Assembly (NCBI RefSeq): GCF_025464955.1
Contig: NZ_JAODNM010000168.1
Coordinates: forward strand, 31,348-95,347
DNA from: Amycolatopsis sp.
GTDB taxonomy: Bacteria; Actinomycetota; Actinomycetes; Mycobacteriales; Pseudonocardiaceae
DNA length: 64,000 nt
Direction: 5' to 3'
In this document: in pieces, positions 18,892 to 27,259 of the stretch
Numbering within the stretch: position 1 is the first letter of the stretch
How the letters are laid out: every line of letters starts with the position of its first letter
Notes under the pieces: generated by a model
Told to the model about the DNA's origin: nothing
Databases searched by the model: none
Seen by the model: the letters and a program-made list of their open reading frames with translations, nothing else
Position numbers and translations under genes: made by a program

Positions 18892-18922
18892 AGAGCGCTC
18901 TATTGATTAGAGCGCTCTAATC
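18892..18922. promoter_or_regulatory. Two palindromic operators in the divergent iol promoter
   Basis: AGAGCGCTCT occurs twice, centred 17 bp apart. The first copy is 18892-18901. The second is extended to an 18-bp perfect palindrome (18905-18922, GATTAGAGCGCTCTAATC). The central CG and even symmetry are typical of LacI-family operators. They lie between the TIM-barrel gene (start 18851) and the LacI gene (start 18957), so the LacI protein can repress both directions, including itself. Confidence 0.8.
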
Positions 18923-18956
18923 TTGTAGCGTCCGTCACAGCAAAGTCAAGCTTCGA

Positions 18957-19988
18957 GTGAAGAAACGGGGGCCGGTCTTGGTGCGACCGACCATGGAGGA
19001 CGTCGCCGCGCGAGCGGGCGTTTCGCGTGCCCTGGTTTCCCTGGTCATGCGCAACTCGCCCAAGGTGAGCGACCAGCGACGCTCCGCCGTGCTCAGCGCG
19101 GCGAAGGAACTCGGCTACGAGCCGCACGTGATGGCCCGGGCGTTGGCCAGCCGGACTTCGACCGTACTCGGTGTGATGGTTTCCGACCTGCGTAACGCTT
19201 TCTTCGCCGAAGTTGTCGAAGGCTTGGACGCGGCGGCGAAGGCGGCCGGGTTCAACATCATCCTCAACACCGGCGGCCGGAGTCCGAGCGGTGAGCGCGA
19301 CGCGTTGCGCAGTCTGCTTTCCTTCCGGCCGGCCGGAGTCATCCTCCTGTCGCCCGTGCTGTCCGCGTCCGCGATCGAGGACGCCGCCGAGCAGTGCCCG
19401 GTCGTCCTGGTGTCGCGGACGTCTCGTGCTTCCACAGTGGACACCGTGAACGACGACGGCGAGGCCGGGGCGGCACTCGCCGTCCAACACCTCGTCGGGC
19501 TTGGTCACCGGCGGATCGCGCATCTCGACGGCGGGGGCGCGGCGACCGCGGCGGCGCGGCGCAAGGGGTACCAGCAGGCGATGCGCCGCAACGGCCTCGA
19601 GCCGCTGGTCGTCCGAAGTGAACACACCGACCATGCCGGTGAAAAGGCCGTCCAGGAACTGCTGAGCACCTACAACCGTTCCGACCTGCCGACGGCTTTG
19701 CTCTCCGGTAACGACTTCAACGCCGTCGGTGCCATTTCCGCGCTCGAAGACGCCGGACTACGCGTCCCGGAAGACGTGTCCGTCGTTGGTTACGACAACA
19801 CGTCGCTCGCGGCGTTGCGGCATCTATCACTGACCACTGTGGACCAGCCGCGGATCGAAATGGGCAGGCTGGCCACGGAGGCACTCTTGGAACGCGTCCG
19901 CGGTGAACGGACCGAGCCGGTCCGGCACCTGCTGCATCCCTCGCTGGTCGTCCGCTCGACGACCACCGCGCCCTTCGTGAAGCCCTGA
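18957..19988 (+). CDS. LacI-family repressor of the iol genes
   Basis: 343 aa. The N-terminal HTH is PTMEDVAARAGVSRALVSLVM with the hinge SAAKELGYEPHVMARALASR at residues ~45-65. The effector domain is a periplasmic-binding-like core (TVLGVMVSDLRNAFFAEVVEG, VNDDGEAGAALAVQHLVGLGHRRIAHL, VSVVGYDN, LTTVDQP). The GTG at 18957 is used, but GTG 18981 is also possible. It faces the transporter operon across two palindromes and precedes iolA and iolG. It probably releases DNA when an inositol derivative binds. It is the IolR functional counterpart but not the DeoR-type IolR. Confidence 0.88.
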   Translation: MKKRGPVLVRPTMEDVAARAGVSRALVSLVMRNSPKVSDQRRSAVLSAAKELGYEPHVMARALASRTSTVLGVMVSDLRNAFFAEVVEGLDAAAKAAGFNIILNTGGRSPSGERDALRSLLSFRPAGVILLSPVLSASAIEDAAEQCPVVLVSRTSRASTVDTVNDDGEAGAALAVQHLVGLGHRRIAHLDGGGAATAAARRKGYQQAMRRNGLEPLVVRSEHTDHAGEKAVQELLSTYNRSDLPTALLSGNDFNAVGAISALEDAGLRVPEDVSVVGYDNTSLAALRHLSLTTVDQPRIEMGRLATEALLERVRGERTEPVRHLLHPSLVVRSTTTAPFVKP

Positions 19989-20017
19989 AAATCAGCCCTG
20001 AACTCAAAGGAGAGAAA

Positions 20018-21508
20018 GTGCCCGAACTCGTCCAGCACTGGATAGACGGCGCTTACACGCCGGGGGTGTCGACCCGCCGCGGCGACGTCTTCCAGCCCGC
20101 CACCGGCGTCCTCGCCCGGCAGGTCGTCCTCGCCGAGCAGTCCGATGTGGACCTGGCGGTCGCTTCCTCGCTCAAGGCGTCGGCCGACTGGGCCGAAAGC
20201 TCTTTGTCGACACGGGTGCGGATCCTGTTCGCCTTCCGTCAGCTCGTCGACGCCCACCGCGACGAGCTGGCCGCGCTGATCACGGCCGAGCACGGCAAGG
20301 TGCTCTCCGACGCCGCCGGCGAAGTGCAGCGCGGGCTCGAGGTTGTCGAGTTCGCCTGCGGTATTCCCCAGCTGCTCAAGGGCGAGCACTCCGATCAGGT
20401 GTCACGCGGGATCGACGCCTACTCGATCCGGCAACCGCTGGGGGTCGTCGCCGGGATCACGCCGTTCAACTTCCCGGTCATGGTCCCGATGTGGATGTTC
20501 CCGCTGGCGATCGCCTGCGGCAACACGTTCGTGCTCAAGCCGTCCGACCGCGATCCCTCGGCTTCGCTGAGGCTCGCCGAGCTGTTCTCGGAGGCGGGTC
20601 TGCCGCCAGGCGTGCTGAACGTCCTCCACGGCGACGCCGTCGCGGTCAACGTGCTGCTCGACCATCCGGACGTGGCCGGAGCGTCCTTTGTGGGCTCGAC
20701 GCCGATCGCCAAGCACGTCTACGCAAGGGGAACCGCTGCCGGCAAGCGCGTGCAGGCTCTCGGTGGCGCGAAGAACCACATGGTCGTGCTACCCGACGCG
20801 GACATCGCCGGTGCCGCGGACGCCGCTGTTTCCGCCGGCTACGGCAGCGCGGGCGAGCGTTGTATGGCGATCTCGGTGGTTGTCGCGGTCGGTGACACCG
20901 CCGACCGGCTGGTACCGGCCATCGCCGAGCGCACCCGCGTGCTGATCACCGGACCCGGTACCACCGAGTCCTCGCAGATGGGCCCGGTCGTGACCGCGAC
21001 CGCGCGAGATCGGATCGTGTCCGCTGTGGACGCCGGGGAAGCGGCGGGCGCGACGCTGGTCGTCGACGGACGAGGCTTCTCCCCGGAGAATCACTCCGAC
21101 GGCTTCTGGGTCGGCCCGACGCTGTTCGACCACGTCACGCCGGACATGTCGGTGTACACCGAAGAAATCTTCGGGCCCGTGCTCGTCGTCGTCCGGGTGC
21201 CGACGTTCGACGCGGCGCTGGAACTGGTCAACAGCAACCCCTACGGCAACGGCACCGCGATCTTCACCGGCGACGGCCTCGCCGCGCGCGAGTACCAGCG
21301 GCGGGTGACCGTCGGGATGGTCGGCATCAACGTGCCCATTCCGGTGCCGATGGCCTACTACTCCTTCGGTGGCTGGAAGGACTCACTGTTCGGCGATACG
21401 CACGTCCACGGCGCCGAGGGCGTCCATTTCTATACCCGGGGAAAGGCCGTCACGGCGCGGTGGCCGCGCCAGGCGCACGGCGTCGACCTCGGTTTCCCCA
21501 CGGCCTGA
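20018..21508 (+). CDS. iolA: Methylmalonate/malonate semialdehyde dehydrogenase (IolA/MmsA)
   Basis: 496 aa CoA-acylating aldehyde dehydrogenase. The GTG start follows AAAGGAG. Family marks: GVVAGITPFNFPVMVPMWMF near residue 145, the NAD motif FVGSTPIAKHVY, and the catalytic-cysteine block GSAGERCMAIS near residue 285 with a basic residue before the Cys as in MmsA. The C-terminal GGWKDSLFGDTHVHGAEGV is specific to this class. It turns malonate semialdehyde into acetyl-CoA with CO2 release, the last step of inositol breakdown. 29 bases after the LacI gene. Confidence 0.93.
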   Translation: MPELVQHWIDGAYTPGVSTRRGDVFQPATGVLARQVVLAEQSDVDLAVASSLKASADWAESSLSTRVRILFAFRQLVDAHRDELAALITAEHGKVLSDAAGEVQRGLEVVEFACGIPQLLKGEHSDQVSRGIDAYSIRQPLGVVAGITPFNFPVMVPMWMFPLAIACGNTFVLKPSDRDPSASLRLAELFSEAGLPPGVLNVLHGDAVAVNVLLDHPDVAGASFVGSTPIAKHVYARGTAAGKRVQALGGAKNHMVVLPDADIAGAADAAVSAGYGSAGERCMAISVVVAVGDTADRLVPAIAERTRVLITGPGTTESSQMGPVVTATARDRIVSAVDAGEAAGATLVVDGRGFSPENHSDGFWVGPTLFDHVTPDMSVYTEEIFGPVLVVVRVPTFDAALELVNSNPYGNGTAIFTGDGLAAREYQRRVTVGMVGINVPIPVPMAYYSFGGWKDSLFGDTHVHGAEGVHFYTRGKAVTARWPRQAHGVDLGFPTA

Positions 21509-21539
21509 CGTCAGCAGAACTCTTCGGGAGGACAACACC

Positions 21540-22541
21540 ATGAGGCTCGGACTTGCCGGTACCGGCCGGATCGGGGTTTCGCACGCCGAGATCCTGCGGC
21601 AGATCGACGGCGTCGACTCGGTCGTCGTCGCCGATGTGGACGCCGAGCGCGCCCGCGCGACGGCCGCGAAACTCGGCGTCGACTTCGCGGAGAGCATCGA
21701 CGCGCTCTTCGCGTCCGATGTGGACGGAATGGTGGTCACCGCGGCCACCGACGCGCACCCGGCGTTGATCATGAGGAGCGTCGACGCCGGTATCCCGGTG
21801 TTCTGTGAAAAGCCGGTCGCGACCGACATCACCGGCACCCTCGCCGTGATCGACCACATCAAGGGGTCGGAAGTACCGGTGCAGATCGGTTTCCAGCGCC
21901 GGTTCGACGCGGGGTACACCGCGGCGAGGGCCGCCGTCGCCGCCGGAGAGCTCGGCTGGATCCACACGCTGCGGGCGACCACTTTGGACCCCGCGCCGCC
22001 ACCGGCGGAGTACGTCCCGCATTCCGGCGGGTTGTTCCGCGACTGCGGGGTGCACGATTTCGACATCATCCGCTGGGTCAGCGGCCATGAAGTCGTCGAC
22101 GTGTACGCGCTGGGCGCCAACCGCGGGGAGCAGTTCTTCGTCGACGCCGGTGACGTCGACACGGCGGCCGCGACGCTGACGTTGGACGATGGCACGTTCG
22201 CGCTCGTGTCTCTGACGCGCTACAACGCCGCCGGGTACGACGTGCGGCTCGAAGTACTCGGCTCGAAGGCCGACGTGGTGGTCGGGCTGGACGGCCGGGT
22301 GCCGCTGCGGTCCGTCGAGCCCGGTGTGCCGCCGCTGCCCGGCCCGGCGTACCCGGGGTTCATGGAGCGGTTCCGGCCGGCTTACGTCAGCGAGCTCGAG
22401 ACGTTCGTTTCGGTCGTGGCGGGCAAGGTGGAAAGCCCGTGCGGGGTCACCGACGCGCTGGAAGCCTTCTATATTGCCGAAGCCTGCGAGATCTCCCGCC
22501 GAGAAGGCAGGTCCGTCTCCGTGGCCGAGGTTCGCCGCTAG
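21540..22541 (+). CDS. iolG: myo-Inositol 2-dehydrogenase (IolG)
   Basis: 333 aa GFO/IDH/MocA oxidoreductase. The Rossmann motif GLAGTGRIGVSHAEI opens the protein. FCEKPVATD near residue 97 carries the conserved catalytic Lys. The distal CGVHDFDIIRWVSGHEV holds the Asp and His of the substrate site. It oxidises myo-inositol to 2-keto-myo-inositol with NAD, the first pathway step. GGGAGG lies upstream of the ATG. Last gene of the plus-strand iol group, followed by a strong hairpin. Confidence 0.9.
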   Translation: MRLGLAGTGRIGVSHAEILRQIDGVDSVVVADVDAERARATAAKLGVDFAESIDALFASDVDGMVVTAATDAHPALIMRSVDAGIPVFCEKPVATDITGTLAVIDHIKGSEVPVQIGFQRRFDAGYTAARAAVAAGELGWIHTLRATTLDPAPPPAEYVPHSGGLFRDCGVHDFDIIRWVSGHEVVDVYALGANRGEQFFVDAGDVDTAAATLTLDDGTFALVSLTRYNAAGYDVRLEVLGSKADVVVGLDGRVPLRSVEPGVPPLPGPAYPGFMERFRPAYVSELETFVSVVAGKVESPCGVTDALEAFYIAEACEISRREGRSVSVAEVRR

Positions 22542-22546
22542 GACTG

Positions 22547-22586
22547 GTGAGCGTTCCGGCAGGTTCTCAGCGGCCGGAACGCTCAC
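22547..22586. terminator. Strong bidirectional terminator after iolG
   Basis: Perfect 14-bp arms GTGAGCGTTCCGGC (22547-22560) and GCCGGAACGCTCAC (22573-22586) with a 12-nt loop, five bases after the iolG stop. The convergent lysozyme-like gene ends at 22595, so the hairpin serves both strands. Confidence 0.85.
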
Positions 22587-22594
22587 TGGCCCCC

Positions 22595-23050
22595 TCAGCC
22601 GCCCGCTTGGTTCACCGCGGCTTGCGCGCGAGACATGAACTGCTGGTAGGCGCCGTTGAGATAGGTCGTCCACGGCTGCCAGTTCGAACCGCCCGACGAG
22701 ATCGTGAAGGCGGCCTGGGCACAGCCGGCCGGGTCGAAGGCCTGGCCGTCGGAGACCTCGGGCTGCCACTCGTTGCTGATCTGCCAGAGCCCGCGATCAT
22801 GGCTGCAGTCGGCGTTGATCAGCACCGCCCTCGTCCAGCCCTGGCTCTCGGCGAGCGACACGGCCACCGAGATGACCCAGCCGTTTCCACTGAACCCGGC
22901 CTGCCTGGCGGTTTGCGCGAGCTGAAGATCGCTGTAGTGGTCTCCCTCCAATATGCTCTGCTGCTGACACGAGTCCTGCGTGCCGATGGTGCCCGCGGCG
23001 TCGGCCGGGCGCGTACCCGCTGACGCCAACGGCGCCGTGAACAGGGTCAA
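22595..23050 (-). CDS. Secreted lysozyme/transglycosylase-like protein, start unclear
   Basis: About 151 aa. The core WVISVAVSLAESQGWTRAVL with HDRGLWQISNEWQPEVSD resembles the active-site Glu and the GLWQI motif of SLT/lysozyme-like hydrolases that cut peptidoglycan. The N-terminus TLFTAPLASAG is the tail of a signal peptide. Upstream in frame the residues SAAAILTAL continue it, but a TGA then interrupts. An ATG reading MRAESVRELRGAEP lies before that stop. Either a TTG near 23050 is used or the signal peptide has been broken by mutation. Cysteines in DSCQQQ, ADCSHD and AGCAQ suggest disulfides. Confidence 0.6.
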   Translation of the reverse strand: MTLFTAPLASAGTRPADAAGTIGTQDSCQQQSILEGDHYSDLQLAQTARQAGFSGNGWVISVAVSLAESQGWTRAVLINADCSHDRGLWQISNEWQPEVSDGQAFDPAGCAQAAFTISSGGSNWQPWTTYLNGAYQQFMSRAQAAVNQAGG

Positions 23051-23316
23051 CGCCGTGAGGATCGCCGCGGCGGATCAGGGTTCAGCCCCACGAAGTTCCC
23101 GAACACTCTCCGCGCGCATCGAATCACCGGGCGTCGTCTCGATCACTGCATACCCCTTCCGGCTGGGTGGCGGGGGTCACCGGGCGTCAATAACGCGTAA
23201 ATGGACCCCTTCGGGGCGTCAAGGACCCGTCATTCCTCGTCGATTACAGAGGGCAACCGGCGCAAAGTTGCCTGGTCCTGGTCACCGGTGGGGTGACCTT
23301 TCTTGAAGGGTGCACT

Positions 23317-23400
23317 GTGGCCGACTTGCTCTATGCCGTGCTCTTGATCGGCATATTCGGGGTCCTCGCGCTCGCGCTGCGCGGATTGGAAAAGCTGTGA
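23317..23400 (+). CDS. 27-aa membrane micropeptide upstream of kdpF
   Basis: GTG 23317 is preceded by GAAGGG at six bases. The translation is 27 residues: MADLLYAVLLIGIFGVLALA, then LRGLEKL. It is a single hydrophobic helix with a basic/acidic C-terminal tail, like KdpF but distinct in sequence. Its TGA overlaps the GTG of kdpF (GTGA), so the two are translationally coupled. It probably sits in the membrane with the Kdp complex; a role is not established. Similar short peptides occur before kdpF in other actinobacteria as far as I recall. It is too short for most gene callers. Confidence 0.7.
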   Translation: MADLLYAVLLIGIFGVLALALRGLEKL

Positions 23401-23498
23401 ACGGGGCGGGCGCGGTCGCCAATATCGTCGGCGGCGTGCTGGCTCTCGGACTGATCATCTACCTGTTCATCGCACTCATCAGGCCGGAGAAATTCTAG
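23397..23498 (+). CDS. kdpF: KdpF, small K+-transporting ATPase subunit
   Basis: 33 aa from GTG 23397: one transmembrane helix (IVGGVLALGLIIYLFIALI) ending in the diagnostic R-P-E-K-F C-terminus of KdpF. KdpF stabilises the KdpABC complex in the membrane. The stop TAG is one base before the ATG of kdpA. A slightly longer N-terminus than the E. coli protein (29 aa). Confidence 0.9.
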   Translation: MNGAGAVANIVGGVLALGLIIYLFIALIRPEKF

Positions 23499-23499
23499 A

Positions 23500-25161
23500 A
23501 TGTCTGACACAGCTGCCGGCTTCGTGCAGGTCGGCCTCCTCCTGGTAGCGCTCGCGGTGGTGTACCGGCCATTCGGCGACTACATGGCCAGGGTCTTCTC
23601 CTCCGAGAAGCACTTGAAAGCGGAGCGCGGCCTGTACCGCCTCTTCCGGGTGAATCCCGATTCCGAACAGCGGTGGCCGACTTACGCCGCCGGTGTCCTC
23701 GGCTTGTCCTTCGTCTCCATTGTGCTGCTTTACCTCTTGCAGCGGTTCCAATCGGTCCTGCCGTGGAACTTCGGTCGCGGGACGATTTCACCCGCGGTCG
23801 CGTTCAACACCGCGGTCAGCTTCGTGACGAACACCAACTGGCAGTCCTACGTGCCCGAGACGACCATGGGGCACTTCGTCCAGATGACCGGGCTGACCGT
23901 CCAGAACTTCCTCTCCGCGGCCGTCGGGCTCGCTGTCGCGATCGCGTTGATCCGGGGGTTCATCCGCTCGAAGAGCGACCGCCTCGGCAACTTCTGGGTC
24001 GACCTGACCCGGGGGATCGTGCGGATCCTGCTGCCGATGGCGTTCGTCTTCGCCATCGTGATGATCGCGCTCGGGGTGATCGAGAGCCTCAAGTCCGGGG
24101 TCGCGGTGACCAACCCCGACGGCAGCAAGTCCACGATCGCGCTCGCGCCGGTCGCCAGCCAGGAGTCGATCAAGGAACTCGGCACCAACGGCGGCGGCAT
24201 CCTCAACGCCAACTCCGCGCACCCCTTCGAGAACCCCACTGCCTGGACGAACCTGATCCAGCTGTTCCTGATTCTCGTCATCCCGGTGTCGCTGACCAGG
24301 ACGTTCGGCAAGCTCGTCGGCAACACCAAGCAGGGCTACGTCCTGCTGTCCGTGATGGGCGCGCTGTGGACGGCCATGCTGGCCGTCACCTGGCTCTCCG
24401 AAACCCACTCGAACGGTCCGGCCGCACTGGCCGCCGGCGCGAACATGGAGGGCAAGGAGCAGCGGTTCGGTCAGAGTCTCACCTCGATCTTCGCCAACAC
24501 CACGACCGGCACGTCCACCGGCGCGGTCAACGGCGCGCACGACAGCCTCAGCGGGCTGGGTGGTAGCGGTCCGTTGGTCAACATGCTGTTCGGTGAGATA
24601 TCGCCGGGTGGCGTCGGTACCGGGCTCTACGGCATCCTCGTGATGGCGATCATCGCGATGTTCCTGGCCGGGCTGATGGTCGGGCGCACCCCGGAGTACC
24701 TGGGCAAGAAGCTCGGCAAGCGCGAAGTCACCTGCGCGGCGGTCGCCATGCTGGCGATGCCGACGGTCATGCTGCTCGGTTCCGGGATCGCCCTGATGAT
24801 GCCGGACACGCTGTCGGCCTTGACCAACGACGGCGCGCACGGACTGTCCGAGGTGCTCTACGCCTACGCCTCGACCGGTAACAACAACGGCAGCGCGTTC
24901 GGCGGGCTCACCGCGACGAGCAACTGGTTCCAGTCGAGCCTCAGTGTGGCCATGGCACTGGGTCGGTTCATCCCGATCGTCGCCGTACTTTGCCTCGCCG
25001 GTTCCCTGGGCGCACAACGGAAGGTGCCCGAGACCGCGGGCACGCTCCCGACCACCGGGCCGTTGTTCGGCACCATGCTCACCGGGACCATCGTCCTGGT
25101 CGCAGCACTCACTTTCGTCCCGGCGCTCGCGCTCGGGCCATTCGCGGAGGCACTCGCGTGA
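23500..25161 (+). CDS. kdpA: KdpA, potassium-translocating subunit
   Basis: 553 aa polytopic membrane protein with about ten helices. It has the four MPM repeats of the superfamily of K+ transporters: VTNTNWQSY near residue 110 (first selectivity loop), GTNGGGILNANSAHPFENPT near residue 230, a third loop in NTTTGTSTGAVN, and STGNNNGSAFGGL near 465. It selects K+ and passes it to the KdpB-driven pathway. Its last base pairs overlap the kdpB GTG. Confidence 0.95.
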   Translation: MSDTAAGFVQVGLLLVALAVVYRPFGDYMARVFSSEKHLKAERGLYRLFRVNPDSEQRWPTYAAGVLGLSFVSIVLLYLLQRFQSVLPWNFGRGTISPAVAFNTAVSFVTNTNWQSYVPETTMGHFVQMTGLTVQNFLSAAVGLAVAIALIRGFIRSKSDRLGNFWVDLTRGIVRILLPMAFVFAIVMIALGVIESLKSGVAVTNPDGSKSTIALAPVASQESIKELGTNGGGILNANSAHPFENPTAWTNLIQLFLILVIPVSLTRTFGKLVGNTKQGYVLLSVMGALWTAMLAVTWLSETHSNGPAALAAGANMEGKEQRFGQSLTSIFANTTTGTSTGAVNGAHDSLSGLGGSGPLVNMLFGEISPGGVGTGLYGILVMAIIAMFLAGLMVGRTPEYLGKKLGKREVTCAAVAMLAMPTVMLLGSGIALMMPDTLSALTNDGAHGLSEVLYAYASTGNNNGSAFGGLTATSNWFQSSLSVAMALGRFIPIVAVLCLAGSLGAQRKVPETAGTLPTTGPLFGTMLTGTIVLVAALTFVPALALGPFAEALA

Positions 25162-27257
25162 CCGTCACCGATACCCCTCAGCGCACCGCTGAGGAAGAAC
25201 AGAAGCACCACGCCGAGAACGCCGGCCGGGTCGGCGCGGGCATCTTCAGCCCGCGTCAGCTGTGGACGTCGCTGCCCGACGCGCTGCGCAAGCTCAACCC
25301 CAAACACCAGCTGGCCAACCCCGTCATGTTCGTGGTGTGGGTCGGTTCGGCACTGTCGACGGTGTTCGCCATCACCGATCCCAACGCGTTCGTCATCATC
25401 ACCACGGTCTGGCTCTGGCTCACGGTTCTCTTCGCGAACCTGGCCGAAGCGGTCGCCGAGGGGCGCGGCAAGGCGCAGGCGGAAAGCCTGCGTCGCAGCA
25501 AGAAGGAGACGGTCGCCCGGCGGCTTACCGAGGACGGCTCCGAGGAGAGCGTGCCCGGAGTCGACCTGCGCATCGGCGACCTCGTCGTGGTCGAAGCGGG
25601 CGAGGTCATCCCCGGTGACGGTGACGTCGTCGAGGGCATCGCGACGGTAGACGAGTCGGCGATCACCGGCGAGTCCGCTCCGGTGATCCGTGAATCCGGC
25701 GGTGACCGCAGCGCGGTCACCGGCGGAACCACGGTGCTCTCGGACCGGGTCGTCGTGAAGATCACCACCAAGCCCGGCGAGTCCTTTGTAGACCGGATGA
25801 TCGCCTTGGTGGAAGGCGCCTCGCGACAGAAGACGCCCAACGAGATCGCGCTGACGATCCTCCTGGCGACGCTGACGATCATCTTCCTGCTCGCCGTCGT
25901 CGCGCTTCAGCCGATGGCGACGTACTCGCACGGCACCCAGTCGGTCATCGTGCTGACCGCGTTGCTGGTCTGCCTGATCCCGACCACGATCGGCGCACTG
26001 CTGTCCGCCATCGGTATCGCCGGGATGGACAGGCTCGTCCAGCGCAACGTGCTCGCGACCTCGGGCCGCGCGGTCGAAGCCGCAGGCGACGTCTCGACGC
26101 TGCTGCTCGACAAGACCGGCACGATCACCTTCGGAAACCGGAAGGCGACCGAGTTCATCCCGGTCGGATCGTCCACTCCGGACGAACTGGCCCGTGCGGC
26201 CCGGCTGTCCAGCCTGGCTGACGGCACGCCCGAAGGCCGCAGCATCATCGAGCTGGCCACCAGGGAGTACGGCCTGCCCGAGGCGGCTACCGAGGACGAG
26301 AAGGTCGCCGAGTTCGTCCCGTTCACCGCGCAGACGCGCATGAGCGGGATCAACTTCGGCCAGCGCGAGGTCCGCAAGGGTGCCACGGCTTCCGTTCGCT
26401 CGTGGGTCCGCGACCGCGGTGGCGAAATGCCGGACGAGACCGAGCGGGTCGTCGACCAGATCAGCCAGCAGGGCGGGACCCCGCTGGTGGTCGCCGAGTC
26501 CGATGGCGGCCGGGCCTTCGTCCGCGGCGTGATCCGGCTGTCCGACGTCGTCAAGCCGGGGATGAAGGAGCGCTTCGACGAGCTGCGCCTGATGGGTATC
26601 CGGACGGTCATGATCACCGGGGACAACCCGCTGACCGCCAAGGCCATCGCCGCGGACGCCGGGGTCGACGACTTCCTCGCCGAGGCGACGCCGGAAGACA
26701 AGATGGCGCTGATCAAGAAGGAGCAGGAGGGCGGGCGGCTGGTCGCGATGACCGGTGACGGTACGAACGACGCTCCGGCGCTCGCGCAGTCCGATGTCGG
26801 TGTCGCGATGAACACCGGCACGTCGGCGGCCAAAGAGGCCGGCAACATGGTCGACCTCGACTCCAACCCGACGAAGCTGATCGAGATCGTGGAGATCGGC
26901 AAGCAGTTGCTGATCACCCGCGGCTCGCTGACGACGTTCAGCATCGCCAACGACCTCGCGAAGTACTTCGCGATCCTGCCCGCGATGTTCGCCTCGATCT
27001 ACCCGCAGCTGGGCGGGCTGAACATCATGCACCTGCACTCGCCGCACACGGCGATCCTGTCGGCGGTGATCTTCAACGCGTTGATCATCGTCGGCCTGAT
27101 CCCGTTGGCGCTGCGAGGTGTCCGCTACCGCCCTTCGTCGGCCTCGGCCCTGCTGCGCCGCAACATGCTGATCTACGGCTTGGGTGGGATCGTCAGCCCG
27201 TTCCTCGGGATCTGGGTCATCGACCTGCTCATCCGCCTCATTCCGGGAATCGGGTAA
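25158..27257 (+). CDS. kdpB: KdpB, P-type ATPase subunit
   Basis: 699 aa. The GTG at 25158 overlaps the kdpA stop (GTGA). Actuator motif ITGESAPV near residue 170, phosphorylation motif LLLDKTGTIT with the aspartate at residue 318, nucleotide domain, and hinge MTGDGTNDAPALAQ near residue 535. Transmembrane segments include the LVCLIPTTIGALLSAIG unwound helix. It couples ATP hydrolysis to K+ uptake through KdpA. Length and motif order are normal for the family. Confidence 0.96.
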   Translation: MTVTDTPQRTAEEEQKHHAENAGRVGAGIFSPRQLWTSLPDALRKLNPKHQLANPVMFVVWVGSALSTVFAITDPNAFVIITTVWLWLTVLFANLAEAVAEGRGKAQAESLRRSKKETVARRLTEDGSEESVPGVDLRIGDLVVVEAGEVIPGDGDVVEGIATVDESAITGESAPVIRESGGDRSAVTGGTTVLSDRVVVKITTKPGESFVDRMIALVEGASRQKTPNEIALTILLATLTIIFLLAVVALQPMATYSHGTQSVIVLTALLVCLIPTTIGALLSAIGIAGMDRLVQRNVLATSGRAVEAAGDVSTLLLDKTGTITFGNRKATEFIPVGSSTPDELARAARLSSLADGTPEGRSIIELATREYGLPEAATEDEKVAEFVPFTAQTRMSGINFGQREVRKGATASVRSWVRDRGGEMPDETERVVDQISQQGGTPLVVAESDGGRAFVRGVIRLSDVVKPGMKERFDELRLMGIRTVMITGDNPLTAKAIAADAGVDDFLAEATPEDKMALIKKEQEGGRLVAMTGDGTNDAPALAQSDVGVAMNTGTSAAKEAGNMVDLDSNPTKLIEIVEIGKQLLITRGSLTTFSIANDLAKYFAILPAMFASIYPQLGGLNIMHLHSPHTAILSAVIFNALIIVGLIPLALRGVRYRPSSASALLRRNMLIYGLGGIVSPFLGIWVIDLLIRLIPGIG

Positions 27258-27259
27258 TC

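Noticed and set aside
23280..23299. GGTCACC/GGTGACC-like palindrome upstream of kdp as a KdpE site
   Set aside because: Short and common in GC-rich DNA; no established actinobacterial KdpE consensus that I can match.
24864..27047. 727-codon open frame antisense to kdpB
   Set aside because: Mirror of a motif-complete P-type ATPase gene; composition is Arg/Asp/Gly-rich as expected for a shadow.
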